64,000 nucleotides of DNA from JANYHF01 sp031367715 (GTDB lineage Bacteria; Pseudomonadota; Alphaproteobacteria; Rhizobiales; Hyphomicrobiaceae), in NCBI GenBank assembly GCA_031367715.1, contig JANLQJ010000030.1:28771-92770 (forward strand), in the 5' to 3' direction. This document shows positions 9,250 through 17,967 of this stretch, one piece after another. The notes under the pieces are model-generated. The model made no database searches. It was not told where the DNA came from and saw nothing but the letters and a program-made list of their open reading frames with translations. Each line of letters starts with the position of its first letter. Positions within the stretch are counted from its first letter, which is position 1. Made by a program: the position numbers and the translations under genes.

Positions 9250-9364
9250 GAAGGTCCTTGAATTGCGGCGGGTTGTGCGATTTGACTAGGGTGGGTGCGA
9301 CCGGCTCAGAACGATAGGGTCGGTCAGTTCTCCACGCAAGGCCCGCGCAGCGACAGTGGTTCCC

Positions 9365-9724
9365 ATGACAATTTCGGTTGACGACGGCTTTGAACTTTAT
9401 GACCTTCGCGTCGAGGTCGTGGCTCCCCCAGGCAGCAAGCTCTATTGCGGGGCCAAAGTGGGCGATCATTTCGAGCTGAAAGGCGAGATGATGCATCTGC
9501 CGCCGGGCCAGTCGTTCTCGATCTATTCACTGGCCGCGCTGCTGCCGCTGCTACCCGCCAAGCAGCGAGCGACGCATCCCAACGACTGGATGTCGACCGA
9601 CGCCGAGGTCGCTTGCCCAGATCCCAACTGCCCGGGCAGGTTCCGGATTACGCGTACCGGCAAGCGTCACTTCAAGCATGCCGATGTGACCGCCGTGCCA
9701 CTGCCGCCGGGGCGTAATCCATGA
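9365..9724 (+). CDS. TIGR04076 family protein
   Basis: A 119-residue protein with the layout of the TIGR04076 family: YDLRVEVV near the start, VGDHFELKGEMMHLPPG, then SIYSLAALLPLLPAKQR, and a closing segment with CPDPNCPGRF holding two Cys. The family is short and of unknown function. ATG at 9365 is preferred; a GTG at 9356 would add three residues. The stop overlaps the next start (ATGA at 9721), so it is co-translated with the following aldo/keto reductase. Confidence 0.8.
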   Translation: MTISVDDGFELYDLRVEVVAPPGSKLYCGAKVGDHFELKGEMMHLPPGQSFSIYSLAALLPLLPAKQRATHPNDWMSTDAEVACPDPNCPGRFRITRTGKRHFKHADVTAVPLPPGRNP

Positions 9725-10779
9725 TTGCGATTGAGCGCTTTGCCCTACGCTCGGGCTACCAAATCTCGCGCGTCATTCGCGGCGGGTGGCAGCTCGCCGG
9801 CGGGCACGGAGAGGTTGATCGTACCGCCGCAGTGGCCGATCTCGTGAGGGCCGCGGAGGTTGGGCTTACTACCTTCGATTGCGCCGACATTTACACCGGC
9901 GTCGAAGACCTGATCGGCGCCTTCCGGACCCAGTATGCGGATCGCCATGGCGCGGCAGCGCTCGGCCGGATCAAGGTGCACACCAAATGCGTGCCCGACC
10001 TCGACCAGCTGGCAACCATCAACCGGCCTTATGTCCGCTCGATCATCGAGCGATCGCTGGCGCGGCTGCGCTGTGAGCGGCTCGATCTGGTGCAGTTCCA
10101 TTGGTGGGACTACGACGTTCCGGGTGCGCTGGAAACGGCGCATTGGCTGGACGACCTTCGGCGCGAAGGCAAGATCGATCTGCTCGGCGGCACCAATTTC
10201 GATACGCCGTACACTGCCGAGTTGGTGGGCGCGGGCATTCCGCTCGCCAGCCTGCAGGTGCAGTATTCGTTGCTCGATGCCCGGCCAGAACATGGCCTGT
10301 CCGATCTGTGCCGCCACCATGACATGCACCTGCTCTGCTATGGCTCGGTGGCCGGCGGCTTCCTCTCCGATCGCTGGCTCGGCAAACCGGAGCCCAAGCC
10401 CCCGTTCGCCAATCGCTCGCTGACCAAATACAAACTCATCATCGACGATTGCGGCGGCTGGGATCAGTTGCAGGCGCTGTTGCGGTGCCTGCGCACCATC
10501 GCTGACCGTCACGGCACGGACATCGCGTCGATCGCCAGCCGCTGGGTACTGGACCGGCCGATGGTGGCGGCGGTCATCGTCGGCGCGCGCGACCGAGCCC
10601 ACCTTGCCGCCAATGCCGCCATCACGGCAATAGCGTTGACGGCGGCTGATCATGCTGAGATTGCGGCGATCCTTGCCGGGCACGGTGGTCCCGTGGGCGA
10701 TACGTTTGCGCTGGAGCGCGACCGCAATGGTCTGCATGGCTCGATCATGAACTACAACCTCAATCAGGCAAAGGCATGA
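9721..10779 (+). CDS. Aldo/keto reductase
   Basis: A 352-residue NAD(P)H-dependent barrel enzyme. Catalytic residues are visible: Asp and Tyr in TFDCADIYTG, Lys in KVHTKCVP, His in LVQFHWWDYD. The C-terminal cofactor-binding region contains ASRWVLDRPMVAAVIVGAR. It closely parallels the barrel half of the 4394-5875 fusion (shared HWW motif, GGFLSDRWLGKPEP-type segment), so the locus carries two paralogues, one with and one without a Rid domain. ATGA overlaps link it to both neighbours. Confidence 0.9.
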   Translation: MIAIERFALRSGYQISRVIRGGWQLAGGHGEVDRTAAVADLVRAAEVGLTTFDCADIYTGVEDLIGAFRTQYADRHGAAALGRIKVHTKCVPDLDQLATINRPYVRSIIERSLARLRCERLDLVQFHWWDYDVPGALETAHWLDDLRREGKIDLLGGTNFDTPYTAELVGAGIPLASLQVQYSLLDARPEHGLSDLCRHHDMHLLCYGSVAGGFLSDRWLGKPEPKPPFANRSLTKYKLIIDDCGGWDQLQALLRCLRTIADRHGTDIASIASRWVLDRPMVAAVIVGARDRAHLAANAAITAIALTAADHAEIAAILAGHGGPVGDTFALERDRNGLHGSIMNYNLNQAKA

Positions 10780-11207
10780 GCAACAAACCACAAATCGAGG
10801 ACCTGGCGCGCCACGAGATCGAAGCGCTGCACGCGTTTTTTGTCGGCTGGTTTGCTGATCCTGGCGATGACGCGCTCGACTTCGCGGCTTGCGAAAGCGC
10901 GTTCGCCCCGGAATTCGCCATGGTCGCACCGGACGGAAATCGCTTCGATCGGGACGCTATCGTCGGTCGCCTGCGGCAGGCGCGCGGCAGCGTTCGCGGG
11001 CGCTTCGAGATCGTCATTCCTAGGCAACGCACTGTCTGGTTGCGCGGCGATGCCGTCCTGGTGGAGTATATCGAGCAACAGCTGCGCGACGGCCAAACCA
11101 CCAACCGCCGGTCGAGTGCACTGCTGACGCTGGATGGCACTGCGCCGCGCGGCATGGTCTGGCGGTATCTGCAGGAGACCTGGATGTTGCCGGGTGAGGT
11201 CAGTTAG
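10776..11207 (+). CDS. NTF2-like (SnoaL/DUF4440-type) protein
   Basis: A 143-residue protein with the pattern of the NTF2-like cone fold: N-terminal helix EIEALHAFFVGWFADP, CESAFAPEFAMVAPDGNRFDRDAIVGRL, then alternating strands ending in WRYLQETWML. Such proteins serve as small isomerases, hydrolases or binding modules. The start overlaps the aldo/keto reductase stop (ATGA), placing it in the same operon as the Liv-type binding protein. The reaction cannot be named. Confidence 0.75.
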   Translation: MSNKPQIEDLARHEIEALHAFFVGWFADPGDDALDFAACESAFAPEFAMVAPDGNRFDRDAIVGRLRQARGSVRGRFEIVIPRQRTVWLRGDAVLVEYIEQQLRDGQTTNRRSSALLTLDGTAPRGMVWRYLQETWMLPGEVS

Positions 11208-11235
11208 ACAATGAGCTATTTGTCAAATGCCAAAC

Positions 11236-11243
11236 GGGAGGAG
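11236..11243 (+). promoter_or_regulatory. Ribosome-binding site deciding the LivK-type start
   Basis: GGGAGGAG lies 9 nt before the ATG at 11253. This fixes the start at 11253, in front of a normal signal peptide, rather than at the upstream in-frame ATG at 11211. Confidence 0.75.
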
Positions 11244-11252
11244 TTTTCTAGC

Positions 11253-12524
11253 ATGCAATCGAAGTTGAGAATCTTGGGCGGCGTCGCTGCCGCGGTGGCC
11301 GCGATGGCCATGACCGGCGCAGCCTATGCCGCTGATTGCGACATCACTGTCGGTGTCGTCATGGAACTGACCGGGCCGGCGGGTGCCTATGGCCAGGCTG
11401 GCGCCAAGTCCATCGAGATGGCATTGCGCGATATCAACGATGCCGGTGGCGTAGGTGGCTGCAAACTCGTTACTGACACGCGCGACAGCCAGAGTCAGGG
11501 CACGGTCGCGGTCGACGTCGCCAACCAGCTGGTCACGGTCAAGAAGGTTCCCGTGATCATCGGCGGCATCATTTCATCGGTGTCAATCCCGATCCTGACG
11601 TCCGTGACAGGGCCGGCCAAGGTCGTGCAGGTCTCGCCAGCCTCATCCTCACCGACACTCACGCAGCTGGGCCGCGACGGCAAGACCAATGGCGTGTTCT
11701 TCCGCACTATCACCTCCGATGCTCTGCAGGGCACGGCGGCGGCCAAATACGCGCTGGATCAGGGCCTGAAGAAACTCTCGATCATCCACGTCAACAACGA
11801 CTTCGGCGTCAACATGGTCAAGGAGTTCTCGTCCGCCTACAAGGCGCTGGGCGGCACCATCGTCTCCGATACGCCGTATAATGAGAAGCAGCCGACCTAT
11901 CAGGCCGAGGTGACAGCCGCCATGGCGGGCGCGCCGGACGGTCTCTATCTCGTCAGCTACCCGGTCGATGGCGCTACTATCGCGCGGGCCTGGATCAGCC
12001 AGGGTGGCCCGGCCAAGTTCCTGCTCAATGACGGCATGAACGACAAGGGCTTTGTCGAAGCGGTCGGCGCCAAGTATCTGAACGAGGCGTACGGCACATC
12101 GTCCGGCACCGACGAGACGCCATCGACCAAATACTTCAACGACAACTACAAGGTCTTCTCCGGCCTCGATCCGGGCAGTCCGGCCGCCGTGCAGGCCTAT
12201 GACGCAGGCGCCATTGTCGGTCTCGCGATCGCCCAAGCCGGTAAGGGCGATGCCACCGCCATCAAGGATGCCATGCGCAAGGTCCTCTCGGCCGATGGCA
12301 CGGTTATCCATGCCGGCAAGGACGAGTTCGCCAAGGCGCTGCAACTCATCAAGGACGGCAAGCCGATCAAGTATGAAGGCGTCATTGGTGCCGTCACTTT
12401 CGATGAGTTCGGCGACATCACCGGTCCGTTCCGACTGTGGAAGATGAAGGACGGCGAGACCACCACGGTTGGCCAGATGTCGACGGCCGACGTCAACGCC
12501 ATCAAAGCCAAGATGGGCAAGTAG
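11253..12524 (+). CDS. Branched-chain amino acid-type ABC transporter substrate-binding protein
   Basis: A 423-residue periplasmic protein with a Sec signal peptide (MQSKLRILGGVAAAV..., cleavage likely after AAYA) and the type I periplasmic fold: ITVGVVMELTGPAGAYGQ, IGGIISSVSIPI, and SIIHVNNDFGVNMVKEF around the hinge. It is the missing binding component of the Liv system at 5872-9249. Being last in a four-gene operon transcribed away from livG, it ties the TIGR04076, aldo/keto reductase and NTF2-like proteins to the compound this importer brings in. Confidence 0.92.
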   Translation: MQSKLRILGGVAAAVAAMAMTGAAYAADCDITVGVVMELTGPAGAYGQAGAKSIEMALRDINDAGGVGGCKLVTDTRDSQSQGTVAVDVANQLVTVKKVPVIIGGIISSVSIPILTSVTGPAKVVQVSPASSSPTLTQLGRDGKTNGVFFRTITSDALQGTAAAKYALDQGLKKLSIIHVNNDFGVNMVKEFSSAYKALGGTIVSDTPYNEKQPTYQAEVTAAMAGAPDGLYLVSYPVDGATIARAWISQGGPAKFLLNDGMNDKGFVEAVGAKYLNEAYGTSSGTDETPSTKYFNDNYKVFSGLDPGSPAAVQAYDAGAIVGLAIAQAGKGDATAIKDAMRKVLSADGTVIHAGKDEFAKALQLIKDGKPIKYEGVIGAVTFDEFGDITGPFRLWKMKDGETTTVGQMSTADVNAIKAKMGK

Positions 12525-12634
12525 GACTGAGCTTTCTGCCGGCTGACGCGGTCGCACGGACTGCGTCAGCACGGCTACCGCGCAAGGTTGATGACGCTGT
12601 GTCCGCGCGATCAATCTCAGGCAGCGTGGCGGTG

Positions 12635-15600
12635 TCAGATGCGGCGTTGCGCTGCGGTCACCCGTACAACGGCATAGGGTTCCAGGATCACTTTTTCGCC
12701 GGGTATCAGAACCCGCCCCGCATCGGCAAGAAAGGATGGCCGCTGTGTTGCCATGACGAAACTGCTTGCGTCGATGCTGAGTGACCGGACTTGGCCCCCA
12801 CCGAGGCCCTTGAGCGAGACGACTTCAGTCTCATTGGTGAGATTGGCCAGCCACAGTTCGACGCCCCGTGCGGTCCGGATGGCCAGCGCCGCGACGGCCG
12901 ATCCACGCGAGACCGTGGTTGCGAGCACCTCACAACCTGCGGCTGGCGCAAGTCCGGAGATAACATGATAGAGCGGATACACCGTATCGTCGCCGAGTCC
13001 GTCAAAATGCGGCTGCCGATAGTCCGTCTTGCGCGCGATGATGCCGGCCGGGCCGGTCGGTGCGCCGATGCTCACCACATCGATGCCGCCCTTGGCGAAG
13101 GCCGCGATATAGCCGAGCGTCCAGGCCGCGCCAAATAGGCCGCGCTGGCGCGGATCCATCTTGGCCAGGCACACGCGGCCGTTGTTCGGGTTGTCGGCCG
13201 AAGCAGCGCCATAGGGGTTGTCGCGCGCCGGGATGGCGGAAGGGCCAACGCGGTAGGGTTTGCCTTTGATGAGGGCGCGCGTCGATTGGATCACATAGGG
13301 CAGCGCCTCCAGCGTCTCCATGACGGAGATGTCGTCGGCCGCGTGAACGATCGGCGAGGTGGTGTGGGTGACGAAATCGAGCAGTTCCGCGGGTGGCGGG
13401 TTCCGGTTCAGTTCGGTGAAGAAAGAATACATGCCGCCGCCGAGTGGCACGCCGGGGAACTCCGCACGGGCTGCTGCGTAGAGCGCCTCGTAAGGGGGCA
13501 CGTCCGGCCCCTTGCTGCCTGGGAGTACGGCCTTCAGATGCGGAGCCGGCGAGACGGTGACAGCGGTGAGCGCGAGGCCAGCGGCCCGGATGGCATGCGC
13601 GATCGGGGCCAATTCGTCGGCCGGCGAGGTTTTTGCGGGCAAGATGATTTCGGCGACGATGCCGGCGCCAGTCGCGGCTGCGAGTTTAGCAACGTTTGCA
13701 GTGGTGGCGGCGTTATCGGAGCTGCGGCCGTCGAATTGGGCGATCAGCGTATCGATGCAGGCGGCGCGGATCAGATCGGCGACGGCAAGCGACGGCGCGG
13801 CCTCCTCGGCGGGCAGGCCAAGGCCGATGCGCGGCATGCGGGTGCCGCTTGCGTCGCCCACTTGCACGTCGATCGCCCGCGCTCCGGTGTGCACCGCCGG
13901 CAGCGGCAGCGCGCCAGCAAATGTGAGCGTCACGGACTGCGAGACCTCCTGACCTGCCGGCAGTGTGTAGGGCCAGGGCAGGCTCAGCGGTCGCACATAG
14001 GTCTTGAAGGACGCATCCGTCCAATTGCGGTGGTCCTCCATCTCGAAGGTATCGCCCTCCATGCGACAGGTGACGGAAAGACCTGGCTGCACCTCATGCG
14101 TCAAGGCGCGGATATCGTAGAAGGGCTGGATCGGGCTGATGATGGCGGGGAATTCGGATTTGATCTTGCGGCCGTCCACATGCTCGACCTCGACCGGATG
14201 TCCCGCCACGCCGGTGAGCGGATGCAGCACCACGAAGCCGGTGCGGTTGGTGAGAAAATCGCTGTCTGGCTTGGCTTTGACGTTGAACAACAAGGTGCCG
14301 TCGGCGCTGCAAGTGATCTTTGCCTGATAGCTGATCGAACGTTTGGCATCCTTGCAACGGGCGTCATAGGTGACCGCAAAGGCGCCGTCGCTCTCGGCTA
14401 GTTTCAGATTGGTAATCTCTGGCGTGAACGTTCCCCAGTTCTCGTCGCGCACCAGGAAAGCGATGGCACGCATCACTTCGGTATCGCCGAACCTGATGTA
14501 GCGCAACATGCCGCTGTCGAGCACGGCCGTCAGCGCGCCTGCCGTCAGGGTGCGGCCTTTGGGATCGACGGTTTCGGTGCCAAAGAGTTTCACGGCGAGG
14601 CTTGGTTCGTGAGCGGACATGGCGGGCTCCATGGTTGTTGCGGCGCCGGCGGCGGCAGCCGCAACAGGCGAGGCGCCAGCACGGGGCGGCGGACTAAGCA
14701 TTGTGTCGCTGCCGAGCACCTTGCCGCTCGAAGCATCGATCAGTATGGCGCGGTTGAGATCAATATCGAGATCGATCTGCTCGCCGGCGCGTTGGGCATC
14801 GTGCGCGGCGACCTCGGCGACGACCGGAACGCCGCCGAGCGACAAGGTGATGAAGGTGCGCGAACCGGTGGGTTGCACCAGTTCGATGGTAACACTGCGA
14901 CGGACGACACCGGGTGCAGGAGGCGCGGACGAGGCCCGCTGCATATGCTCGGGGCGGATGCCGAGCAGCAGCTTCTTGCGCACGCCGCTCAGGGCTTCCT
15001 CCTCGCGCGCCGGCGGCCATGGCAGGACATGGCCATTGGGCATTGCGAGTGCGGTTGGGCCCCGATCGATCAGGTGTACAGGGATGAAATTCATTTGCGG
15101 TGATCCCAGAAAGCCGGCCACGAACTTCGTGCGGGGGCGCTCGAACAATTCCAACGGCGTGCCCTGCTGCTCGATCAACCCATCGCGCATCAGTACGATG
15201 CGATCGGCGAGTGTCATCGCCTCGATCTGATCATGCGTGACATAAATCATGGTGGTGCCGAGGTCCTGATGCAGCCGCTTGATCTCGCCGCGCATCTCGT
15301 CGCGCAGTTGCGCATCCAGGTTGGAGAGCGGTTCGTCGAACAGGAACACGCGCGGATTGCGCACGATGGCGCGGCCAATGGCGACACGCTGGCGCTGGCC
15401 GCCGGAAAGCTCGCGCGGCAGACGTTCGAGCAGCGGCGTAATGACAAGCATTTCGGCGGCACGGCCGACGCGGGACTTGATCTCGGGTTCGGGTGTCCTG
15501 CGCGCTCGCAGGCCAAAGGCAATGTTCTCGTAGACGGACAGATACGGGTACAGAGCGTAGTTCTGGAACACCATGGCGATATCGCGATCGCGCGGGCGGA

Positions 15601-15808
15601 CATGATTGACCACGGTGCCGCCGATCTCGATGGTTCCGGCCTCGGCGTCCTCCAGGCCGGCGATGGTACGCAGCAGCGTTGATTTCCCGCAGCCGGACGG
15701 CCCGACGAGGACGGTGAACTCGCCGTCCGGGATCGAGAGGTCGACGCCCTTTACGGCATGTACGGTGCCGTAGTGTTTGTGCAGTTGGGTGATCTTGACG
15801 TCAGCCAT
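12635..15808 (-). CDS. CUT1 sugar importer ATPase fused to a D-apionate lactonase-like domain
   Basis: A single uninterrupted 1057-codon frame. Residues 1 to about 370 are a complete MalK/UgpC-type ATPase: Walker A GPSGCGKST, MVFQNYALYP, signature ELSGGQRQRVA, Walker B FLFDEPLSNLD, IYVTHDQ, then a TOBE-type tail (LGIRPEHM). An Ala/Pro-rich linker (about 370-396) joins it to about 660 residues whose segments CRMEGDTFEMEDHRNWTDAS and FVVLHPLTGVAGHPVEVEH resemble, from memory, D-apionate lactonase (ApnL) proteins. Within the linker, GGAG (14627-14630) sits 6 nt before an ATG at 14620, so the lactonase-like part (661 residues) could also be made separately. The ATPase end clearly serves the two permeases upstream. 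The lactonase assignment is the weaker half. Confidence 0.82.
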   Translation of the reverse strand: MADVKITQLHKHYGTVHAVKGVDLSIPDGEFTVLVGPSGCGKSTLLRTIAGLEDAEAGTIEIGGTVVNHVRPRDRDIAMVFQNYALYPYLSVYENIAFGLRARRTPEPEIKSRVGRAAEMLVITPLLERLPRELSGGQRQRVAIGRAIVRNPRVFLFDEPLSNLDAQLRDEMRGEIKRLHQDLGTTMIYVTHDQIEAMTLADRIVLMRDGLIEQQGTPLELFERPRTKFVAGFLGSPQMNFIPVHLIDRGPTALAMPNGHVLPWPPAREEEALSGVRKKLLLGIRPEHMQRASSAPPAPGVVRRSVTIELVQPTGSRTFITLSLGGVPVVAEVAAHDAQRAGEQIDLDIDLNRAILIDASSGKVLGSDTMLSPPPRAGASPVAAAAAGAATTMEPAMSAHEPSLAVKLFGTETVDPKGRTLTAGALTAVLDSGMLRYIRFGDTEVMRAIAFLVRDENWGTFTPEITNLKLAESDGAFAVTYDARCKDAKRSISYQAKITCSADGTLLFNVKAKPDSDFLTNRTGFVVLHPLTGVAGHPVEVEHVDGRKIKSEFPAIISPIQPFYDIRALTHEVQPGLSVTCRMEGDTFEMEDHRNWTDASFKTYVRPLSLPWPYTLPAGQEVSQSVTLTFAGALPLPAVHTGARAIDVQVGDASGTRMPRIGLGLPAEEAAPSLAVADLIRAACIDTLIAQFDGRSSDNAATTANVAKLAAATGAGIVAEIILPAKTSPADELAPIAHAIRAAGLALTAVTVSPAPHLKAVLPGSKGPDVPPYEALYAAARAEFPGVPLGGGMYSFFTELNRNPPPAELLDFVTHTTSPIVHAADDISVMETLEALPYVIQSTRALIKGKPYRVGPSAIPARDNPYGAASADNPNNGRVCLAKMDPRQRGLFGAAWTLGYIAAFAKGGIDVVSIGAPTGPAGIIARKTDYRQPHFDGLGDDTVYPLYHVISGLAPAAGCEVLATTVSRGSAVAALAIRTARGVELWLANLTNETEVVSLKGLGGGQVRSLSIDASSFVMATQRPSFLADAGRVLIPGEKVILEPYAVVRVTAAQRRI
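14627..14630 (-). promoter_or_regulatory. Internal ribosome-binding site before the lactonase-like half
   Basis: On the minus strand GGAG is followed after 6 nt by ATG (14620-14618), starting MSAHEPSLAVKLFG. This is a normal Shine-Dalgarno spacing inside the long fused frame and would allow independent translation of the C-terminal domain. Confidence 0.45.
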
Positions 15809-15869
15809 GAGTTGTGTCCGCGAGGAAAGGGGCAGTAAGGCAGCGGGAAACAAGGTGGTCGTCGACCGC

Positions 15870-16020
15870 CCACAAGTGTCATCCTCGGGCTCGTTCCGGG
15901 GACCCAGTATCAAGTTGGCTCAAACCAATCTCTTTCGCGGTAGCGTTTCGTCGAGCTCAGGTCGTTTCGCGCTCGCCCCAAGATGGGTGCTCGGGACAAG
16001 CCCGAGGATGACACTTGTGG
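15870..16020. repeat. 151-bp inverted-repeat element
   Basis: Perfect 21-bp inverted ends (15870-15890 and 16000-16020; core CATCCTCGGGC/GCCCGAGGATG) bound a 151-bp segment, and the similarity of the arms continues imperfectly inward (TTCCGGGGACCCA against the complement of TGGGTGCTCGGGA). It lies between the second permease and the ATPase-lactonase gene of one operon, in the transcribed strand. Elements with a CATCCTCGGGC palindrome are familiar intergenic repeats in Hyphomicrobiales; no coding capacity is visible. Confidence 0.8.
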
Positions 16021-16057
16021 TGATGCTTGCGTCAATGGCCAAAGCCCAAAGGCCACT

Positions 16058-16903
16058 TTACCCCTTCACCGCCCCCATGGAAATGCCGCGCACCAGATAG
16101 CGCTGCAACATGGCGACGGTGATGAAAACCGGAATGGTACCAAGCACGGACATGGCCGCGATCTTAGCCCAGAAGTTCGATTGTCCGCCGAAGTAGTGGG
16201 TTACCTGTACCGTATAGGTGACGACTTCGGTGCGCGTCAGGACGAGCGCGAAGATGAACTCGTTCCAGGAAAAGATGAAGGTGAAGACGGCGGTCGCAAA
16301 CAGACCGGAGCGCGCCATCGGGACAACCACCTTCCAGAAAGTCTGCCAGCGCGTCAGGCCATCGACCAGCGCGCTTTCTTCCAGTTCGATGGGAATGTCC
16401 TCGATATAGCCGCGCATCATCCAGATCACATAGGGCAGGCTGAAGGCCGTGTAGAGCAGGATCAAGCCGAGATAACTGTCGACCCAGTGCAGGTAGACGT
16501 ACAAAAGGAAGATCGGAAACACGATGGCGATCGGCGGCATCATGCGTTGGCTGATGATCCATAGCGCCAGGTTCTCGCCGCCGGTCTTGAAACGGGCGAG
16601 CGAATAGGCAGCGAGCGTGCCGAGCGCCATGGCGACGATGGTGGACACGCCAGCAAGCACGAGGCTGTTCCAGACCGTGATGGCGTCGCCGTCCTTGAAC
16701 AGAACCGAATAATTGCCGAACTGAAGGCTCTTGGGATACCAGACCGGCGGGTAGTGGAAGATCTCGTCAGCGGTCTTGAACGAGATGATGAACAGCCAAT
16801 AGACCGGGAACAGGAAGATGAGCGTGAGCAGCGTGGCGGCGAGGTAGCGGAGCGTGAGGCGCGTGCCGGGTCGGCGCCAGAACGGCTTTTGCGGGATGAT
16901 CAT
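16058..16903 (-). CDS. CUT1 sugar ABC transporter permease (MalG-type)
   Basis: A 281-residue permease with six predicted membrane helices, starting with a short cytosolic tail and a helix LLTLIFLFPVYWLFIISFK. The coupling loop EESALVDGLTRWQTFWKVVVPMA (about residue 185) is the EAA motif contacting the ATPase. Typical MalG position: last permease before the ATPase. The ATG at 16903 overlaps the upstream permease stop by 4 bp. The 3' end is separated from the ATPase gene by the 151-bp inverted repeat. Confidence 0.92.
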   Translation of the reverse strand: MIIPQKPFWRRPGTRLTLRYLAATLLTLIFLFPVYWLFIISFKTADEIFHYPPVWYPKSLQFGNYSVLFKDGDAITVWNSLVLAGVSTIVAMALGTLAAYSLARFKTGGENLALWIISQRMMPPIAIVFPIFLLYVYLHWVDSYLGLILLYTAFSLPYVIWMMRGYIEDIPIELEESALVDGLTRWQTFWKVVVPMARSGLFATAVFTFIFSWNEFIFALVLTRTEVVTYTVQVTHYFGGQSNFWAKIAAMSVLGTIPVFITVAMLQRYLVRGISMGAVKG

Positions 16904-17808
16904 TTGACCAGCTCCATCCGCCTGACGGCCCAGGTAACGATGATTGTCAGCAGAATGATCACCAGGAACGCGATGGCGGCGTTGTAGCTGATCTCGAACT
17001 GCGTGAAACCCTGCACATAGCTGTAGATCGAGATGGTCTCGGTCATGGTGCCGGGGCCGCCTTGCGTCAGGGCCCAGATGATGTCGAAGATGCGGAACAG
17101 ATCGAGCCCGCGGATCAGGATCGCTATGGCCATCACCGGCCAGATGGCGGGCAACACCACGCGCCGGAACGTACGCCAGAAGCCGGCACCATCGATCTCG
17201 GCGGCTTCGAGTTGCGATTTATCGACGTTGGAGAGCGCCGCGAGCAGTATCAGGAACATGAACGGCGTCCACTGCCAGATCTCGCAGATGATGATGGCGG
17301 GGTAGACAAGGCCTGGCCAGACATTCCACAGCGCGGTGACAGGCGCGCCCCATAGCCAGCCGAGGATCTGGTTGATGGGGCCGTAGCGCTGATCGAACAT
17401 CAGTCGCCAGGTGGCACCAGCCACGATCGGTGAGATGACGGTGGGCAGCACGAGCAGGGCAATAAAAATTTGTCGGCCGGGCATTTTTTCCAGGAACAGC
17501 TCGGCCATGGCGAGCCCGAGGATCAACTCGATCGGCAGGGCAATGACGATGATCAGCATGGTATGGGCGAGCGACCACCACAGGCGCTTGTCGGCAAAGA
17601 GCTGGCGGTAGTTGGCGAGGCCCTGAAAGGACGTGTCGGCATCGGTCATGGTGATGCCCTGGAAACTGACGATCAGGGCGTAAATGAGCGGGAATATACC
17701 GATGAGCAGCAACAGTAAGATTGCCGGCGCGATGATCCAATAGCGAAAGCCGCCGTCGGACACGCCGGGGCGGCGAGGTGGGGCAGCGACAAGAGCAGCG
17801 GAGGACAT
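16900..17808 (-). CDS. CUT1 sugar ABC transporter permease (MalF-type)
   Basis: A 302-residue permease with six membrane helices and the EAA loop LEAAEIDGAGFWRTFRRVVLPAI at about residue 205. ATG 17808 (MSSAALVAAPPRR) is preferred over the upstream in-frame start because family members have a short cytosolic N-terminus before the first helix. It follows the binding-protein gene after a 159-bp gap that contains a strong hairpin repeat. Confidence 0.9.
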   Translation of the reverse strand: MSSAALVAAPPRRPGVSDGGFRYWIIAPAILLLLLIGIFPLIYALIVSFQGITMTDADTSFQGLANYRQLFADKRLWWSLAHTMLIIVIALPIELILGLAMAELFLEKMPGRQIFIALLVLPTVISPIVAGATWRLMFDQRYGPINQILGWLWGAPVTALWNVWPGLVYPAIIICEIWQWTPFMFLILLAALSNVDKSQLEAAEIDGAGFWRTFRRVVLPAIWPVMAIAILIRGLDLFRIFDIIWALTQGGPGTMTETISIYSYVQGFTQFEISYNAAIAFLVIILLTIIVTWAVRRMELVK

Positions 17809-17901
17809 CGAGGCTCGTGAATGGTGAGTGGTGAGTGGCAGTGTCGACTCACGACCAACCACTCAATGACTGATACCGTTGAGCAAGAATTCTCACACGC
17901 C

Positions 17902-17947
17902 TCCCGGATATTCGACGCGCGAAAAAAAAGCGCGCCGAATTCCGGGA
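17902..17947. repeat. 46-bp palindromic hairpin repeat, solo copy (A)
   Basis: Arms TCCCGGATATTCGACGCGC and GCGCGCCGAATTCCGGGA pair almost completely around an A-rich loop. It differs from the hairpins at 32741-32786 (reverse complement) and 40841-40886 by one base in 46. It sits between the binding-protein stop and the first permease of this operon. Confidence 0.9.
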
Positions 17948-17967
17948 AGCGTGGCTTCTACGGCAAC

